Source of the DNA: Bacillota bacterium
Lineage (GTDB): Bacteria; Bacillota; Clostridia; Oscillospirales; Ruminococcaceae
Direction: 5' to 3'
NCBI GenBank assembly: GCA_023421245.1
Contig: JAEZTV010000025.1
Span: 1-33,630, forward strand
Length of the DNA stretch: 33,630 nt
Part shown: in pieces, positions 22,406-33,630 of the stretch
Position numbering within the stretch: the first letter of the stretch is position 1
Layout: each line of letters begins with the position of its first letter
Made by a program: the position numbers and the translations under genes
The notes under the pieces: model-generated
Databases searched by the model: none
What the model was told of the DNA's origin: nothing
Seen by the model: only the letters and a program-made list of their open reading frames with translations

Positions 22406-25400
22406 TTAGTCCGCAAAGCTCATAGCTTCAGCAGAGTAGACCGGCTGCGGTTCTGGCTTATCGGCGGAAACCACCTCGACGCTGCCATAGCAGGACATGC
22501 CCGTTCCGGCAGGGATAAGCTTGCCGATAATAACGTTCTCCTTAAGCCCCAGCAGCGGATCGACCTTACCCTTGATTGCGGCCTCGGTGAGCACGCGCGT
22601 GGTCTCCTGGAACGACGCGGCAGACAAGAACGAGTCGGTCGCAAGCGACGCCTTGGTAATACCGAGCAGTACCGGTTCAAATACCGGCAGCTTGATATCC
22701 TCGCCGGCGGCGTTGCGCTTTTCCATCTCGTGCAGCGTTGTGGCTGCCTCTAATTTATCGACGAGTGTGCCGGGCAGCATCGTGGTGTCGCCGCCGTCTA
22801 CCACGCGCACCTTCTTCATCATCTGGCGCACAATAACCTCAATGTGCTTGTCGTTGATGTCAACACCCTGCATACGGTATACCTTCTGCACCTCGGCAAT
22901 GAGGTAATCCTGTACGGCGTCAGCGCCCTGGACCGCAAGAATGTCGTGCGGGTTGACCGAACCTTCGGTCAGACGGTCGCCCATGCGGACAATGTCACCC
23001 TCTTCAACACAGGTCCTTGAGCCGTAAGGAATAAGATAACTTTTTTCTTCGCCCGTTTCGTTGTTCGTCACAAAAACGTGCTTGTTCTTTTTAACCTCGC
23101 CAAAGCGGACTTCACCCGCAATCTCGCTGATGATGGCAAGATATTTGGGCTTTCTGCCTTCGAACAGCTCCTCTACACGGGGCAGACCCTGCGTAATATC
23201 CTCGGCGTTTGCAATACCCCCGGTGTGGAAGGTACGCATCGTAAGCTGTGTGCCCGGCTCGCCGATTGACTGCGCCGAAATGATACCGACCGCTTCGCCC
23301 ACCGCAACCGACTTGCCATTGGCAAGGTTGGCACCATAGCAGCGTGCGCACACGCCGTACTTCGCGTCGCAGGTTAGGGTTGTGCGAATCTTGACGCGCT
23401 TGACACCCGTTGCCACAATCTTGTCGGCATCGTCATCATTCATCATCGTATCGCGGCATACCAAGACATCACCGGTCTTGGGGTCTGCAAAGTCGTCCGC
23501 AAGATAACGCCCGTTCAGACGCTCAGCAAGGCTTTCTATCAGGCCGTTGCCTTCCTTGATGTCGTATACCTCAATGCCCTCGTGAGTGCCGCAGTCCTCC
23601 TGCCGGATAATAACGTCCTGTGAAACGTCCACCAGACGGCGGGTCAGATAACCGGAGTCCGCGGTACGCAGCGCGGTATCGGCAAGGCCTTTTCTTGCGC
23701 CGCGCGATGAGATAAAGTATTCCAGAATATTAAGACCCTCGCGGTAGTTAGCGCGAATGGGGATTTCAATTGTCGTTCCGGAGGTATTTGCAATCAGTCC
23801 GCGCATACCGGCGAGCTGACGAATCTGATTAATCGAGCCGCGTGCGCCCGAATCCGCCATCATAAAGATGGGGTTAAACTCATCGAGGTTTTCCTGAAGT
23901 GCGTGCGACACCTTTTGGGTCGTCTCATTCCAGATACGGATAACCTGCTCGTAGCGCTCGCTGTTGGAAAGCTCACCGCGGCGATAACGCTTGGTTACAC
24001 CTTGGATGCTTGCCTCCGCATCCGCGATCAGCTGTTTCTTCTGCGGCGGAACCACGGCATCGGAGACCGCCACCGTAATTGCGCTGCGGGTAGAATATTT
24101 AAAGCCCTGCGTCTTAATCTCATCCAGCACCTCAGCGGTTTTCGCTGTGCCGTGTACCTTGATGCACTTTTCAATGATCTTGCCGAGCTGCTTTTTGCCA
24201 ACCTTAAACGAGATTTCAAGATCAAACAGATGCTCTGGATCGGTTCTGTCCACAAAACCGAGGTCCTGCGGGATTGGTTCGTTGAAGATAACACGGCCAA
24301 TGGTGGTCTCCACAAGGCGGCTGACTTTTCTGCCGTCTATCTCCTTGGTAAAGCGGATCTTTATCTGCGCGTGCAGCCCGATTATCTTCTCCTGATACGC
24401 CATCAGTGCCTCCGCCACATCGCGGAAGACCTTGCCCTCGCCGGGCTCGCCGGGCTTAAACATGGTAAGGTAATAGGAGCCGAGCACCATATCCTGTGTC
24501 GGTACCGCCACAGGGCGGCCATCCGACGGTTTAAGCAGGTTGTTTGCCGCAAGCATCAAGAAACGCGCTTCCGCCTGCGCCTCAGCAGAAAGCGGTACGT
24601 GCACCGCCATCTGGTCGCCGTCAAAGTCGGCGTTATACGCGGTACATACCAGTGGATGCAGTTTAAGTGCGCGTCCTTCCACCAGCACCGGCTCAAACGC
24701 CTGAATACCCAGACGGTGGAGCGTGGGCGCACGGTTGAGCAGAACCGGGTGGTCGCTGATTACGGTTTCGAGCGCGTCCCAAACCTGTGGGTTGGCACGC
24801 TCTACCGTTTTTCTGGCATTCTTAATATTGGACGCGTCGCCTGTTTCCACAAGGCGCTTCATCACAAACGGTTTAAATAATTCAAGTGCCATCTCCTTGG
24901 GCAGGCCGCACTGGAACATCTTAAGCTCGGGACCTACCACGATAACCGAACGGCCCGAGTAGTCCACGCGCTTACCAAGCAGGTTCTGGCGGAAACGCCC
25001 CTGCTTGCCCTTTAGCATATCGGAAAGGGATTTGAGCGGACGGTTGTTGGGGCCGGTCACCGGACGGCCGCGTCTGCCGTTATCAATCAGCGCATCCACC
25101 GCCTCTTGCAGCATACGCTTTTCGTTACGCACAATGATGTCGGGCGCGCCCAAATCCTTCAGACGAGCAAGGCGATTGTTGCGGTTGATAACACGGCGGT
25201 AAAGGTCGTTGAGGTCACTGGTGGCAAAACGTCCGCCATCCAGCTGAACCATGGGGCGAATATCGGGGGGGATAACGGGAACCACGTCAAGGATCATCCA
25301 CTCGGGGCGGTTACCCGAAAGGCGGAATGCTTCCACTACCTCAATGCGCTTGAGCAGATGAATCTTCTTCTGTCCGGAGGTTGTTTCCAGCTCCTCTTTC

Positions 25401-25969
25401 ATCTGTTCTGAAAGCTGATCGAGGTCTATCTCTGAAAGAAGCTCGCGAATCGCCTCCGCACCCATTCCGGCGCGGAATTCGTCCTCGTACTTCTCCTTCA
25501 TGTCTCGGTATTCCTTTTCGCTGAGCAGCTGGCCCTTTTCCAGCGGCGTAAAGCCGGGATCAATAATAATATACGCGGCGAAATACAATACCTTTTCAAG
25601 CAAGCGGGAGGAGATATCCAAAATCTGTCCCATACGGGATTTGTTGCCCTTGAAGTACCAGATGTGCGATACCGGCGCCGCAAGCTCAATATGGCCCATA
25701 CGCTCACGCCGAACCTTAGCGCGGGTTACTTCAACACCGCAGCGGTCGCATATCTTACCCTTGTAGCGCAGACGCTTATACTTACCGCAGTGGCACTCCC
25801 AGTCCTTAGTCGGGCCAAAGATGCGCTCACAGAACAGACCGTCGCGCTCGGGTTTTAGTGTGCGGTAGTTGATGGTTTCGGGCTTTTTCACCTCACCATA
25901 CGACCACTCGCGGATGGTCTGCGGTGATGCAAGACCAATCTTTATTGACTCAAAAACGTTAAATTCCAA
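22406..25969 (-). CDS. rpoC: DNA-directed RNA polymerase subunit beta'
   Basis: 1187 residues, the compact Firmicute form without large lineage inserts. The N-terminal zinc site uses C59, C61, C74 and C77 (ECHCGKYKRLRYKG..CDRC). The catalytic Mg motif NADFDGDQ is at 446-453. The bridge-helix/trigger-loop region (GARGSINQIRQLAGMRGL, GEPGTQLTMRTFHTGG) and the second zinc cluster (CDAKYGVCARCYG) are intact. The protein ends with a short acidic and aromatic tail. ATG at 25969 lies 18 bp after rpoB, which indicates co-transcription. No sign of truncation. Confidence 0.98.
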   Translation of the reverse strand: MEFNVFESIKIGLASPQTIREWSYGEVKKPETINYRTLKPERDGLFCERIFGPTKDWECHCGKYKRLRYKGKICDRCGVEVTRAKVRRERMGHIELAAPVSHIWYFKGNKSRMGQILDISSRLLEKVLYFAAYIIIDPGFTPLEKGQLLSEKEYRDMKEKYEDEFRAGMGAEAIRELLSEIDLDQLSEQMKEELETTSGQKKIHLLKRIEVVEAFRLSGNRPEWMILDVVPVIPPDIRPMVQLDGGRFATSDLNDLYRRVINRNNRLARLKDLGAPDIIVRNEKRMLQEAVDALIDNGRRGRPVTGPNNRPLKSLSDMLKGKQGRFRQNLLGKRVDYSGRSVIVVGPELKMFQCGLPKEMALELFKPFVMKRLVETGDASNIKNARKTVERANPQVWDALETVISDHPVLLNRAPTLHRLGIQAFEPVLVEGRALKLHPLVCTAYNADFDGDQMAVHVPLSAEAQAEARFLMLAANNLLKPSDGRPVAVPTQDMVLGSYYLTMFKPGEPGEGKVFRDVAEALMAYQEKIIGLHAQIKIRFTKEIDGRKVSRLVETTIGRVIFNEPIPQDLGFVDRTDPEHLFDLEISFKVGKKQLGKIIEKCIKVHGTAKTAEVLDEIKTQGFKYSTRSAITVAVSDAVVPPQKKQLIADAEASIQGVTKRYRRGELSNSERYEQVIRIWNETTQKVSHALQENLDEFNPIFMMADSGARGSINQIRQLAGMRGLIANTSGTTIEIPIRANYREGLNILEYFISSRGARKGLADTALRTADSGYLTRRLVDVSQDVIIRQEDCGTHEGIEVYDIKEGNGLIESLAERLNGRYLADDFADPKTGDVLVCRDTMMNDDDADKIVATGVKRVKIRTTLTCDAKYGVCARCYGANLANGKSVAVGEAVGIISAQSIGEPGTQLTMRTFHTGGIANAEDITQGLPRVEELFEGRKPKYLAIISEIAGEVRFGEVKKNKHVFVTNNETGEEKSYLIPYGSRTCVEEGDIVRMGDRLTEGSVNPHDILAVQGADAVQDYLIAEVQKVYRMQGVDINDKHIEVIVRQMMKKVRVVDGGDTTMLPGTLVDKLEAATTLHEMEKRNAAGEDIKLPVFEPVLLGITKASLATDSFLSAASFQETTRVLTEAAIKGKVDPLLGLKENVIIGKLIPAGTGMSCYGSVEVVSADKPEPQPVYSAEAMSFAD

Positions 25970-25987
25970 GCTGCAACCCCTCTTCCC

Positions 25988-29701
<3,714 letters not shown>

Positions 29702-29788
29702 ATGCTCACTCCATTCCTGTTGTTAACCACTTATCGCAACGCAAAACACTAGGGTGAAAGGCAAGCGCAGTGTTTTTGCATCTATGTA

Positions 29789-29817
29789 TTGATATTTTAA
29801 AACCAGTATGCTATAAT
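29789..29817 (+). promoter_or_regulatory. Plus-strand promoter facing the rpoB promoter
   Basis: TTGATA (29789-29794), 17-bp spacer, TATAAT (29812-29817). It lies inside the rpoB 5' leader on the opposite strand and would fire away from rpoB toward the sigma operon. Confidence 0.65.
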
Positions 29818-29861
29818 GAAATATCTCAAAAGTATGTTTAGGCATGATGATACAGTATATT

Positions 29862-29890
29862 ATTGTACCACCTATTTCATTTAGTGTCAA
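29862..29890 (-). promoter_or_regulatory. Promoter of rpoBC
   Basis: Minus strand TTGACA (29890-29885), 17-bp spacer, TACAAT (29867-29862). Start near 29855 gives a leader of about 154 nt. A dyad TATTTCAT/ATGAAATA overlaps the -35 and may be an operator. Confidence 0.85.
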
Positions 29891-30047
29891 TGAAATAACC
29901 GTATTTTTTTCGCCCTTCAGCATATAATAATTTGTTGGGATTGCCTAAACCGGCCCGCTGTTTTTTCGCACATGACTTGATTGTTAACGCTAAACTCATA
30001 TGTTAAACACGTTATACGCCTGCCGTATCACGTTTTTCTGTAATTTC

Positions 30048-30071
30048 CTCCTGCTGCTGCGGGAGTTTTTT
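30048..30071 (+). terminator. Intrinsic terminator upstream of the sigma-factor gene
   Basis: A 7-bp stem CTCCTGC/GCGGGAG (one T-G pair) with a 4-nt loop, then TTTTTT, CG and a further TTTT. No protein gene precedes it on this strand. Confidence 0.65.
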
Positions 30072-30266
30072 CGTTTTATACTGAAATTGCTGAAGTAAGC
30101 GTATGCCCTGCGTCGTTATATAGATAGTGACGGGCAGACAGGGCACCTACAACCAGCTCTGCGCATACAGTCTTGTGCGGTACGATAGGCAGGCATACCA
30201 AGGGCCCTTACTGCTTGTGCCTGCATACCGCAACAAATGCTTCCGGGTGGTGATGACAAAGTCGAT
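30072..30266 (+). promoter_or_regulatory. Upstream region of the sigma operon with long-range inverted repeats
   Basis: GTATGCCCTGC (about 30101-30111) can pair with GCAGGCATAC (about 30191-30200), and GCAGGCA pairs again with TGCCTGC (about 30219-30226). No clear promoter was identified; a sigma-specific promoter may be present but its consensus is unknown. Confidence 0.3.
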
Positions 30267-30776
30267 ATGACACAAGAAAAGTTTAATATGATGGTCGTGC
30301 AATACGAACGGCTTGTGTTTACCGTATGTTATCAGCTTGTGAAGGATTACGACGAGGCGCAGAACCTGACACAGGATACCTTTCTTTCGGCATACTGCCA
30401 CATCGACAGCTGCGATGAGGATAAGATTAAGCCTTGGCTTGCACGTATTGCCGCCAACAAAGCAAAGGACTACTTAAAAAGCGCTTATTACCGTCACACC
30501 GTATTGAGCGACACCCCCGTAGGTGACAGTGCCGCCTCTCGCGAACCCTTGCCCGACGACATTGTTCTGACACGCGAACAGGAGGAACAGATTAAAGGCA
30601 TGATCCTTTCGCTCAAAGAGCCGTATCTAAAGGTAAGTATCCTGTTTTTTCTGGAGGAAAGAACCGTTGATGAGATTGCCGATGCGCTAAAGCGCCCCAA
30701 GAAAACCGTGCAGACACAGCTATACCGCGCAAAGCTTAGTTTGCGGCAAATGTTGAAAGGAGAGATGAGCGGATGA
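30267..30776 (+). CDS. ECF-type RNA polymerase sigma factor
   Basis: 169 residues from the ATG at 30267 (MTQEKFNMMVVQYERLV); GGTGGTG lies 14 nt upstream, which is long, and an ATG at 30237 is an alternative without any site. Region 2 (YERLVFTVCYQLVKDYDEAQNLTQDTFLSAY) binds the -10 and core polymerase. A linker with acidic and Pro residues is followed by region 4 (EERTVDEIADALKRPKKTVQTQLYRAKLSLRQML), a helix-turn-helix for the -35. It overlaps the anti-sigma gene by ATGA, the usual arrangement of a sigma with its membrane anti-sigma. It is probably released by an envelope signal. Its operon is divergent from rpoB, the polymerase gene. Confidence 0.9.
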   Translation: MTQEKFNMMVVQYERLVFTVCYQLVKDYDEAQNLTQDTFLSAYCHIDSCDEDKIKPWLARIAANKAKDYLKSAYYRHTVLSDTPVGDSAASREPLPDDIVLTREQEEQIKGMILSLKEPYLKVSILFFLEERTVDEIADALKRPKKTVQTQLYRAKLSLRQMLKGEMSG

Positions 30777-31261
30777 ACGAGTTTTTTCACGATAACGGGC
30801 ACCTTACACAAGACGCGCTGCACTGCCTTGTTAACGGAGCGGATGCGGACGAGATTTGCCGGTTAGAGCTTGCCGAGCATCTTTCGTTCTGTGACTGTTG
30901 TTTGGATGGGTATATGGCGCTGCTTAGCGACAGCTTGCTGATTGACCCGCCTTCGCCGCAGGCGGATTCCATAATTAAAATTGTAACGCGGCGCGCACGT
31001 ATTTTGTTCTTTAATCGATATACCCGCGCGGCGGTGGCGGCGTGCCTGGCCATTACGCTATGGACAGCCGGCGTGTTCAGTACCGAATTTGCCGAAAAAA
31101 ACAGTCTGCTGATTGCTTCGGTGGGCACAAGCGCGGCGGCGTTTGGCGAGCGTGTGACCGAATGGAGAACAGACCTTTCAAGCGAACTGCGCGAGTATTT
31201 TCAGTTTGATGGTATTGATTCTTTGAATAAGAAAGGAGCTTCTTCCCATGAAAAAGAGTAG
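30773..31261 (+). CDS. Membrane anti-sigma factor with zinc-binding ZAS motif
   Basis: 162 residues. The N-terminal cytoplasmic domain has H36-x3-C40-x2-C43 (EHLSFCDCC), the zinc-binding anti-sigma (ZAS) signature, usually redox- or signal-sensitive. One membrane helix (about 85-105, AAVAACLAITLWTAGVF) separates it from a short extracytoplasmic part of about 55 residues with no recognised sensor domain. ATG at 30773 overlaps the sigma stop, with GAAAGGAGAG upstream. It is inferred to hold the preceding sigma factor inactive at the membrane. Its 3' end overlaps the next gene by 14 bp. Confidence 0.85.
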   Translation: MNEFFHDNGHLTQDALHCLVNGADADEICRLELAEHLSFCDCCLDGYMALLSDSLLIDPPSPQADSIIKIVTRRARILFFNRYTRAAVAACLAITLWTAGVFSTEFAEKNSLLIASVGTSAAAFGERVTEWRTDLSSELREYFQFDGIDSLNKKGASSHEKE

Positions 31262-31802
31262 GTTTTTAATTTTTCTGTTTTCGCTGATACCTGGCGCCGG
31301 AGAGATGTACATTGGCATGATGAAGACGGGCGTTGTAACTATGTCGGCGTTCTTTGGCATTATAATGATCGGTTCATTTTTACGGTTTGAGTTTATTTAT
31401 CTCACGCTGCCCGTATTGTGGTTTTATTCTTTTTTTACCGTGCACAACAACAAGAATTTTACCCCCGAATGGCTTAAGCAGAAGGATGACGGCGTGTTCT
31501 CCGGCATGAATGGTTTTTGGGAGGGCAGGCTTAAATCCATCTTTGCGCGCCGCCATAAGATTATCGGTATCTCACTGATTGCGCTTGGCGGATACGCGCT
31601 GTTTGACAGCTTCGTTTCCCCTCATATCTATAGCCTGCGCGAGCTTATGCCCCCGCTTTACACCATGCTAAGGAATCTGCCCACGTTGATTGTTTCGATT
31701 GCCATCATTATTCTCGGCATATACCTGCTCAAGGGCAAGAAGGAGCAGGTACCCGCAGCAGAAGAGGATTTGACCCAATACAGAGGTGACCATAATGAAT
31801 AA
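31248..31802 (+). CDS. Multi-pass membrane protein, TM2-like N-terminus, in the sigma operon
   Basis: 184 residues with about four or five membrane helices. ATG at 31248 follows AAAGGAGC. The start (FLFSLIPGAGEMYIGMMKTGV) resembles the TM2-type helical hairpin (Gly-rich turn with Tyr-x-Gly). A second pair of helices follows at about 105-120 and 150-165, and the tail is acidic and charged. The function is unknown. As the third gene of the sigma/anti-sigma operon it may be a target or modulator of that envelope response. It overlaps the next gene by 8 bp. Confidence 0.75.
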   Translation: MKKSRFLIFLFSLIPGAGEMYIGMMKTGVVTMSAFFGIIMIGSFLRFEFIYLTLPVLWFYSFFTVHNNKNFTPEWLKQKDDGVFSGMNGFWEGRLKSIFARRHKIIGISLIALGGYALFDSFVSPHIYSLRELMPPLYTMLRNLPTLIVSIAIIILGIYLLKGKKEQVPAAEEDLTQYRGDHNE

Positions 31803-32715
31803 CGAGACCGTTTACACCGCACCAACTCCCTCTCCCCCTCCCGCAGCACCGCAACAACCCGCGCTCCCGCCCAAAATACGGCGGGTGGGAACATTCACGA
31901 TGGGAATCAGCCTGATTGCGGCCGGGGGCCTTGCGATTTACAGCCTGATAAACCCTGCCGCCGATTATGTACTACTGTTTCGGTTTACGCCGGTAATTCT
32001 GATTCTGCTGGGCATCGAAATTATGATATCCGCCATCTTTGCCGGCGGCACAAAGCTTAAATATGACTTTCTGAGCATGGTTGTTTGCACCCTCCTCATC
32101 TGCGGTACTTTGTGCCTTGCCGCCCTCCCGCATATCTACCGGTACTGGGGGCCGGAGCGCGAGTATATCGAAAACCGGCTGGAGGGCGACCTTTACGACC
32201 TGTGCTATGAGCAGCTTGGACCGCAAAGCCCCGTAAAAACGCTGGCCGTTTCTATCAATGTACGCACGCAGACACTAAACGAAGGTACAACTCTTTCTGA
32301 TTTGAACACCGGCGACAATATATACGCCAACATTGAGCTAAAGAAGGAATACCCCTCCGCCATCGCGTTTGCAGAAGATTGCAGTGCCATCGCATCAAAG
32401 CTTAGCCGGATTGGCGTGGTATTCCAACACATAACCTTCTCCTCCCACGGCAACCCGCGCTACTATCTCGAGCTGCAGGGGCGCTACCTTCTCGATGCAC
32501 CGGCGGGCGAGCTTGTGCAGTTTGTGGACGCGCAAACCGAAGACGTTGACGACCCGCTCCCCGAGGAGGAAGTCTACGACGGCGAAGATAACTTGGAGGA
32601 GTCAGATTCCGTCACCGAAGAATCGTCTGCACAGGATGTGCCGGTGAGCTCCCAATCACAAGAAAGCAGCATTGACCCCAACATCTCTGATGCGCAAGGT
32701 ACAGCCGCCGCATAA
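31795..32715 (+). CDS. Membrane protein of unknown function with extracytoplasmic acidic tail
   Basis: 306 residues from the ATG at 31795, which has AGAGGTG 7 nt upstream (a GTG at 31786 is less likely). The N-terminal 30 residues are Pro/Ala-rich. Three membrane helices follow (about 35-55, 60-80 and 90-110; GISLIAAGGLAIYSLI, RFTPVILILLGIEIMIS, FLSMVVCTLLICGTLCLAAL). Then comes an alpha/beta domain of about 150 residues, ending in a Glu/Asp/Ser-rich disordered tail of about 70 residues. No family recognised. It is the last gene of the sigma operon, followed by a strong terminator, and may act in envelope sensing or be a target of the sigma factor. Confidence 0.8.
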   Translation: MNNETVYTAPTPSPPPAAPQQPALPPKIRRVGTFTMGISLIAAGGLAIYSLINPAADYVLLFRFTPVILILLGIEIMISAIFAGGTKLKYDFLSMVVCTLLICGTLCLAALPHIYRYWGPEREYIENRLEGDLYDLCYEQLGPQSPVKTLAVSINVRTQTLNEGTTLSDLNTGDNIYANIELKKEYPSAIAFAEDCSAIASKLSRIGVVFQHITFSSHGNPRYYLELQGRYLLDAPAGELVQFVDAQTEDVDDPLPEEEVYDGEDNLEESDSVTEESSAQDVPVSSQSQESSIDPNISDAQGTAAA

Positions 32716-32763
32716 TCCGTCTATTATGCCAAGCTCCTTACTATCCTTTTTCGGTCTATACAA

Positions 32764-32790
32764 AACAGCAGCCTTCGGGCTGCTGTTTTT
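32764..32790. terminator. Bidirectional terminator between the sigma operon and the thioesterase gene
   Basis: A 10-bp stem AACAGCAGCC/GGCTGCTGTT with a stable TTCG loop. It has TTTTT on the plus side and TTTT on the minus side, so it serves both convergent transcripts. Confidence 0.9.
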
Positions 32791-32801
32791 GCGTGTCGGT
32801 A

Positions 32802-33293
32802 TTAATATGCCTCGATACGGCGCTGTTTTCTCAAGGCACTGCGTTTTTCGCCGGCCTCCCACTCCCATTTATCCTGCTCCGTTTCAAGAACCAGGCCGGG
32901 CACTGGAGTGGGCCGCTCGTTTTCATCGAGCGCCACCATAACAAGGTATGCGGTATTAACCAGCCTGCGCTGGCCGGAGAGATCCTCCGCAAAGGTATCG
33001 ACCCGAACCTCCATTGAGGTATTACCCACATGGGTAACCCTGCCCGACAGCACCATGGTGGTGTTGACATATGCCGCGGCCTTAAACTGAAGATTGTCGA
33101 TTGCTACGGTTGTTACATTACAGCCGCAGTGACGGCGTGCCGCCACCGCCGCAACAACGTCAATCCATTCCATCAGCTTGCCGCCAAACAGGCGGTTGTA
33201 CCCGTTAATATGCTCCGGCATCAGTATCTGTATCTGTTCCGTTTTTGACTCGCTGACACGTTTTGCATTTTGCTCATTCATCTGCTTATTCAT
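32802..33293 (-). CDS. Acyl-CoA thioesterase, hot-dog fold
   Basis: 163 residues from the ATG at 33293; an ATG at 33281 has better spacing from GGGAAGGA and is equally possible. A frame extends to 33377 through a TTG without a site and is judged untranslated leader. The hot-dog core is visible: EHINGYNRLFGGKLMEWIDVVAAVAARRH (the Asn/Gly-rich active-site loop and long helix), VDTFAEDL, and the strand VNTAYLVMVALDE. This fits the YciA/BFIT-like acyl-CoA hydrolase family that frees CoA from medium- or long-chain acyl-CoA in the cytoplasm. The C-terminal 30 residues are charged (EWEAGEKRSALRKQRR). Single gene, convergent with the sigma operon. Confidence 0.85.
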   Translation of the reverse strand: MNKQMNEQNAKRVSESKTEQIQILMPEHINGYNRLFGGKLMEWIDVVAAVAARRHCGCNVTTVAIDNLQFKAAAYVNTTMVLSGRVTHVGNTSMEVRVDTFAEDLSGQRRLVNTAYLVMVALDENERPTPVPGLVLETEQDKWEWEAGEKRSALRKQRRIEAY

Positions 33294-33358
33294 TCCTTCC
33301 CGTAATGCTTGTATACCTAAGGACGCTAATCCAACCAACAACAGTAGGGTTGTTGCAC

Positions 33359-33445
33359 CATAAAAACCACAACACAAAACGGGCAGCCGTTTTGTTCGCA
33401 GCTTTTACTGCATAAACGCCGGAAACCGGTGTGGTGGTTTTTATG
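33359..33445 (-). ncRNA. Structured leader of the thioesterase gene (three-hairpin junction)
   Basis: A 17-bp stem with one mismatch joins CATAAAAACCACAACAC (33359-33375) and GTGTGGTGGTTTTTATG (33429-33445). Inside are three hairpins: CCGG-AAA-CCGG (33419-33429), GCAG/CTGC (33398-33411) and AAAACGG/CCGTTTT (33376-33393). An extended -10 lies just upstream of it on the minus strand. It may be a regulatory leader or a mobile palindromic element. No riboswitch family recognised. Confidence 0.45.
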
Positions 33446-33630
33446 TACTTGTAGACATATTATACCATAAACAGACTGCAAAACGACTAATGTCGTTTTG
33501 CTTAGGACATAGTCCTTGCAAATGCTGATTTCATCAGCATTTGCAGTTTATGGTGTAACATGGCCACATTCGTATTTTGCTATGCAAAATACTCATACTC
33601 GGCTTTGCCGAGTTCATTCAAAGCAAAGCT
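33446..33630. repeat. Hairpin cluster at the right edge
   Basis: Successive perfect hairpins: GCAAAACGAC-TAAT-GTCGTTTTGC (33479-33502), GGAC-ATA-GTCC, GCAAATGCTGA/TCAGCATTTGC, GTATTTTGC-TAT-GCAAAATAC, and ACTCGGC-TTT-GCCGAGT. They are partly enclosed by TACCATAAAC and GTTTATGGTG as flanking inverted repeats. No coding frame. Probably continues past the window edge. Confidence 0.6.
33459..33469 (-). promoter_or_regulatory. Extended -10 promoter of the thioesterase gene
   Basis: Minus strand TGGTATAAT, an extended -10 (TGnTATAAT) with no good -35. Start near 33452, giving a leader of about 160 nt. Confidence 0.5.

Larger units (their letters stand above)
29824..30071 (+). ncRNA. Candidate small RNA of about 245 nt, or attenuated leader of the sigma operon
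   Basis: Bounded by the promoter at 29789-29817 and the intrinsic terminator at 30048-30071. There is no coding frame with a ribosome binding site. Internal structure includes a 9-bp long-range stem GTTTAGGCA (29835-29843) with TGCCTAAAC (29940-29948), and an 8-bp hairpin TATTTCAT/ATGAAATA spanning the rpoB -35 on the other strand. Its first ~30 nt are antisense to the start of the rpoB transcript. No known RNA family is recognised. Confidence 0.45.

Noticed and set aside
23903..24880. Plus-strand frame (325 codons) opposite rpoC
   Set aside because: Antisense shadow of rpoC.
33294..33377. N-terminal hydrophobic extension of the thioesterase from a TTG
   Set aside because: No ribosome binding site there; the sequence is part of the structured leader and the enzyme family lacks such an extension.

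Overview
The window is chromosomal DNA of a low-to-mid GC Firmicute, most likely a gut-type Clostridia (Oscillospirales-like). The evidence is strong AGGAGG-type ribosome binding sites, TTGACA/TATAAT promoters, clostridial RpoB/RpoC with a long acidic RpoB tail, an FprA-type flavodiiron protein, an ECF vitamin-type transporter and an Rnf-type operon. No phage, IS transposase, plasmid gene or CRISPR array is visible.

Layout. 1-2.8 kb: two paralogous secreted proteins on the minus strand. The first keeps an IPETG sortase-like motif with a hydrophobic tail; the second stops exactly after IPETGA inside a repeat. 3.1-5.5 kb: plus-strand flavodiiron protein and a MerR/GyrI-like regulator. 5.77-5.86 kb: tRNA-Leu(UAA), minus, abutting a dispersed palindromic element. 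6.2-11.5 kb: minus-strand run rnfC-rnfD-rnfE-rnfA, then a membrane-anchored DUF4015-like protein and a 93-aa protein with an OadB-like motif. 11.7-12.9 kb: a MecA-like gene (plus) tail-to-tail with ribulose-phosphate epimerase (minus). 13.0-13.9 kb: no gene, palindrome-rich. 13.9-17.1 kb: complete ECF transporter (T, fused double ATPase, S). 17.5-29.7 kb: minus-strand rpoB-rpoC, then rpsL-rpsG-fusA-tuf. 30.2-32.7 kb: plus-strand sigma factor, zinc anti-sigma and two membrane proteins. 32.8-33.3 kb: acyl-CoA thioesterase (minus) with a structured leader. 33.36-33.63 kb: hairpin cluster.

How the parts work together. rpoBC and the str genes form the transcription/translation core, with separate promoters visible before rpoB, rpsL and tuf. 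The sigma/anti-sigma operon is divergent from rpoB. A plus-strand promoter faces the rpoB promoter, with an intrinsic terminator about 230 bp further on, which predicts a small RNA.

The most notable find is the Rnf-like operon. It has C, D, E and A but no rnfG or rnfB. By motif comparison it has also lost most cofactor sites: the RnfC Gly-rich nucleotide/FMN loop, three of the four Cys expected to hold the RnfA/RnfE 2Fe-2S cluster, and the RnfD flavinylation Thr (now Ser). The two 4Fe-4S motifs of RnfC and the membrane cores remain. It looks like a conserved but re-purposed Rnf-derived membrane complex rather than a normal ferredoxin:NAD oxidoreductase.

Intergenic regions hold many perfect short-loop palindromes. 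Two of them (5.86-6.05 kb plus, 17.10-17.29 kb minus) are clearly copies of one ~185-bp element. All family assignments come from reading motifs by eye; no database search was possible.
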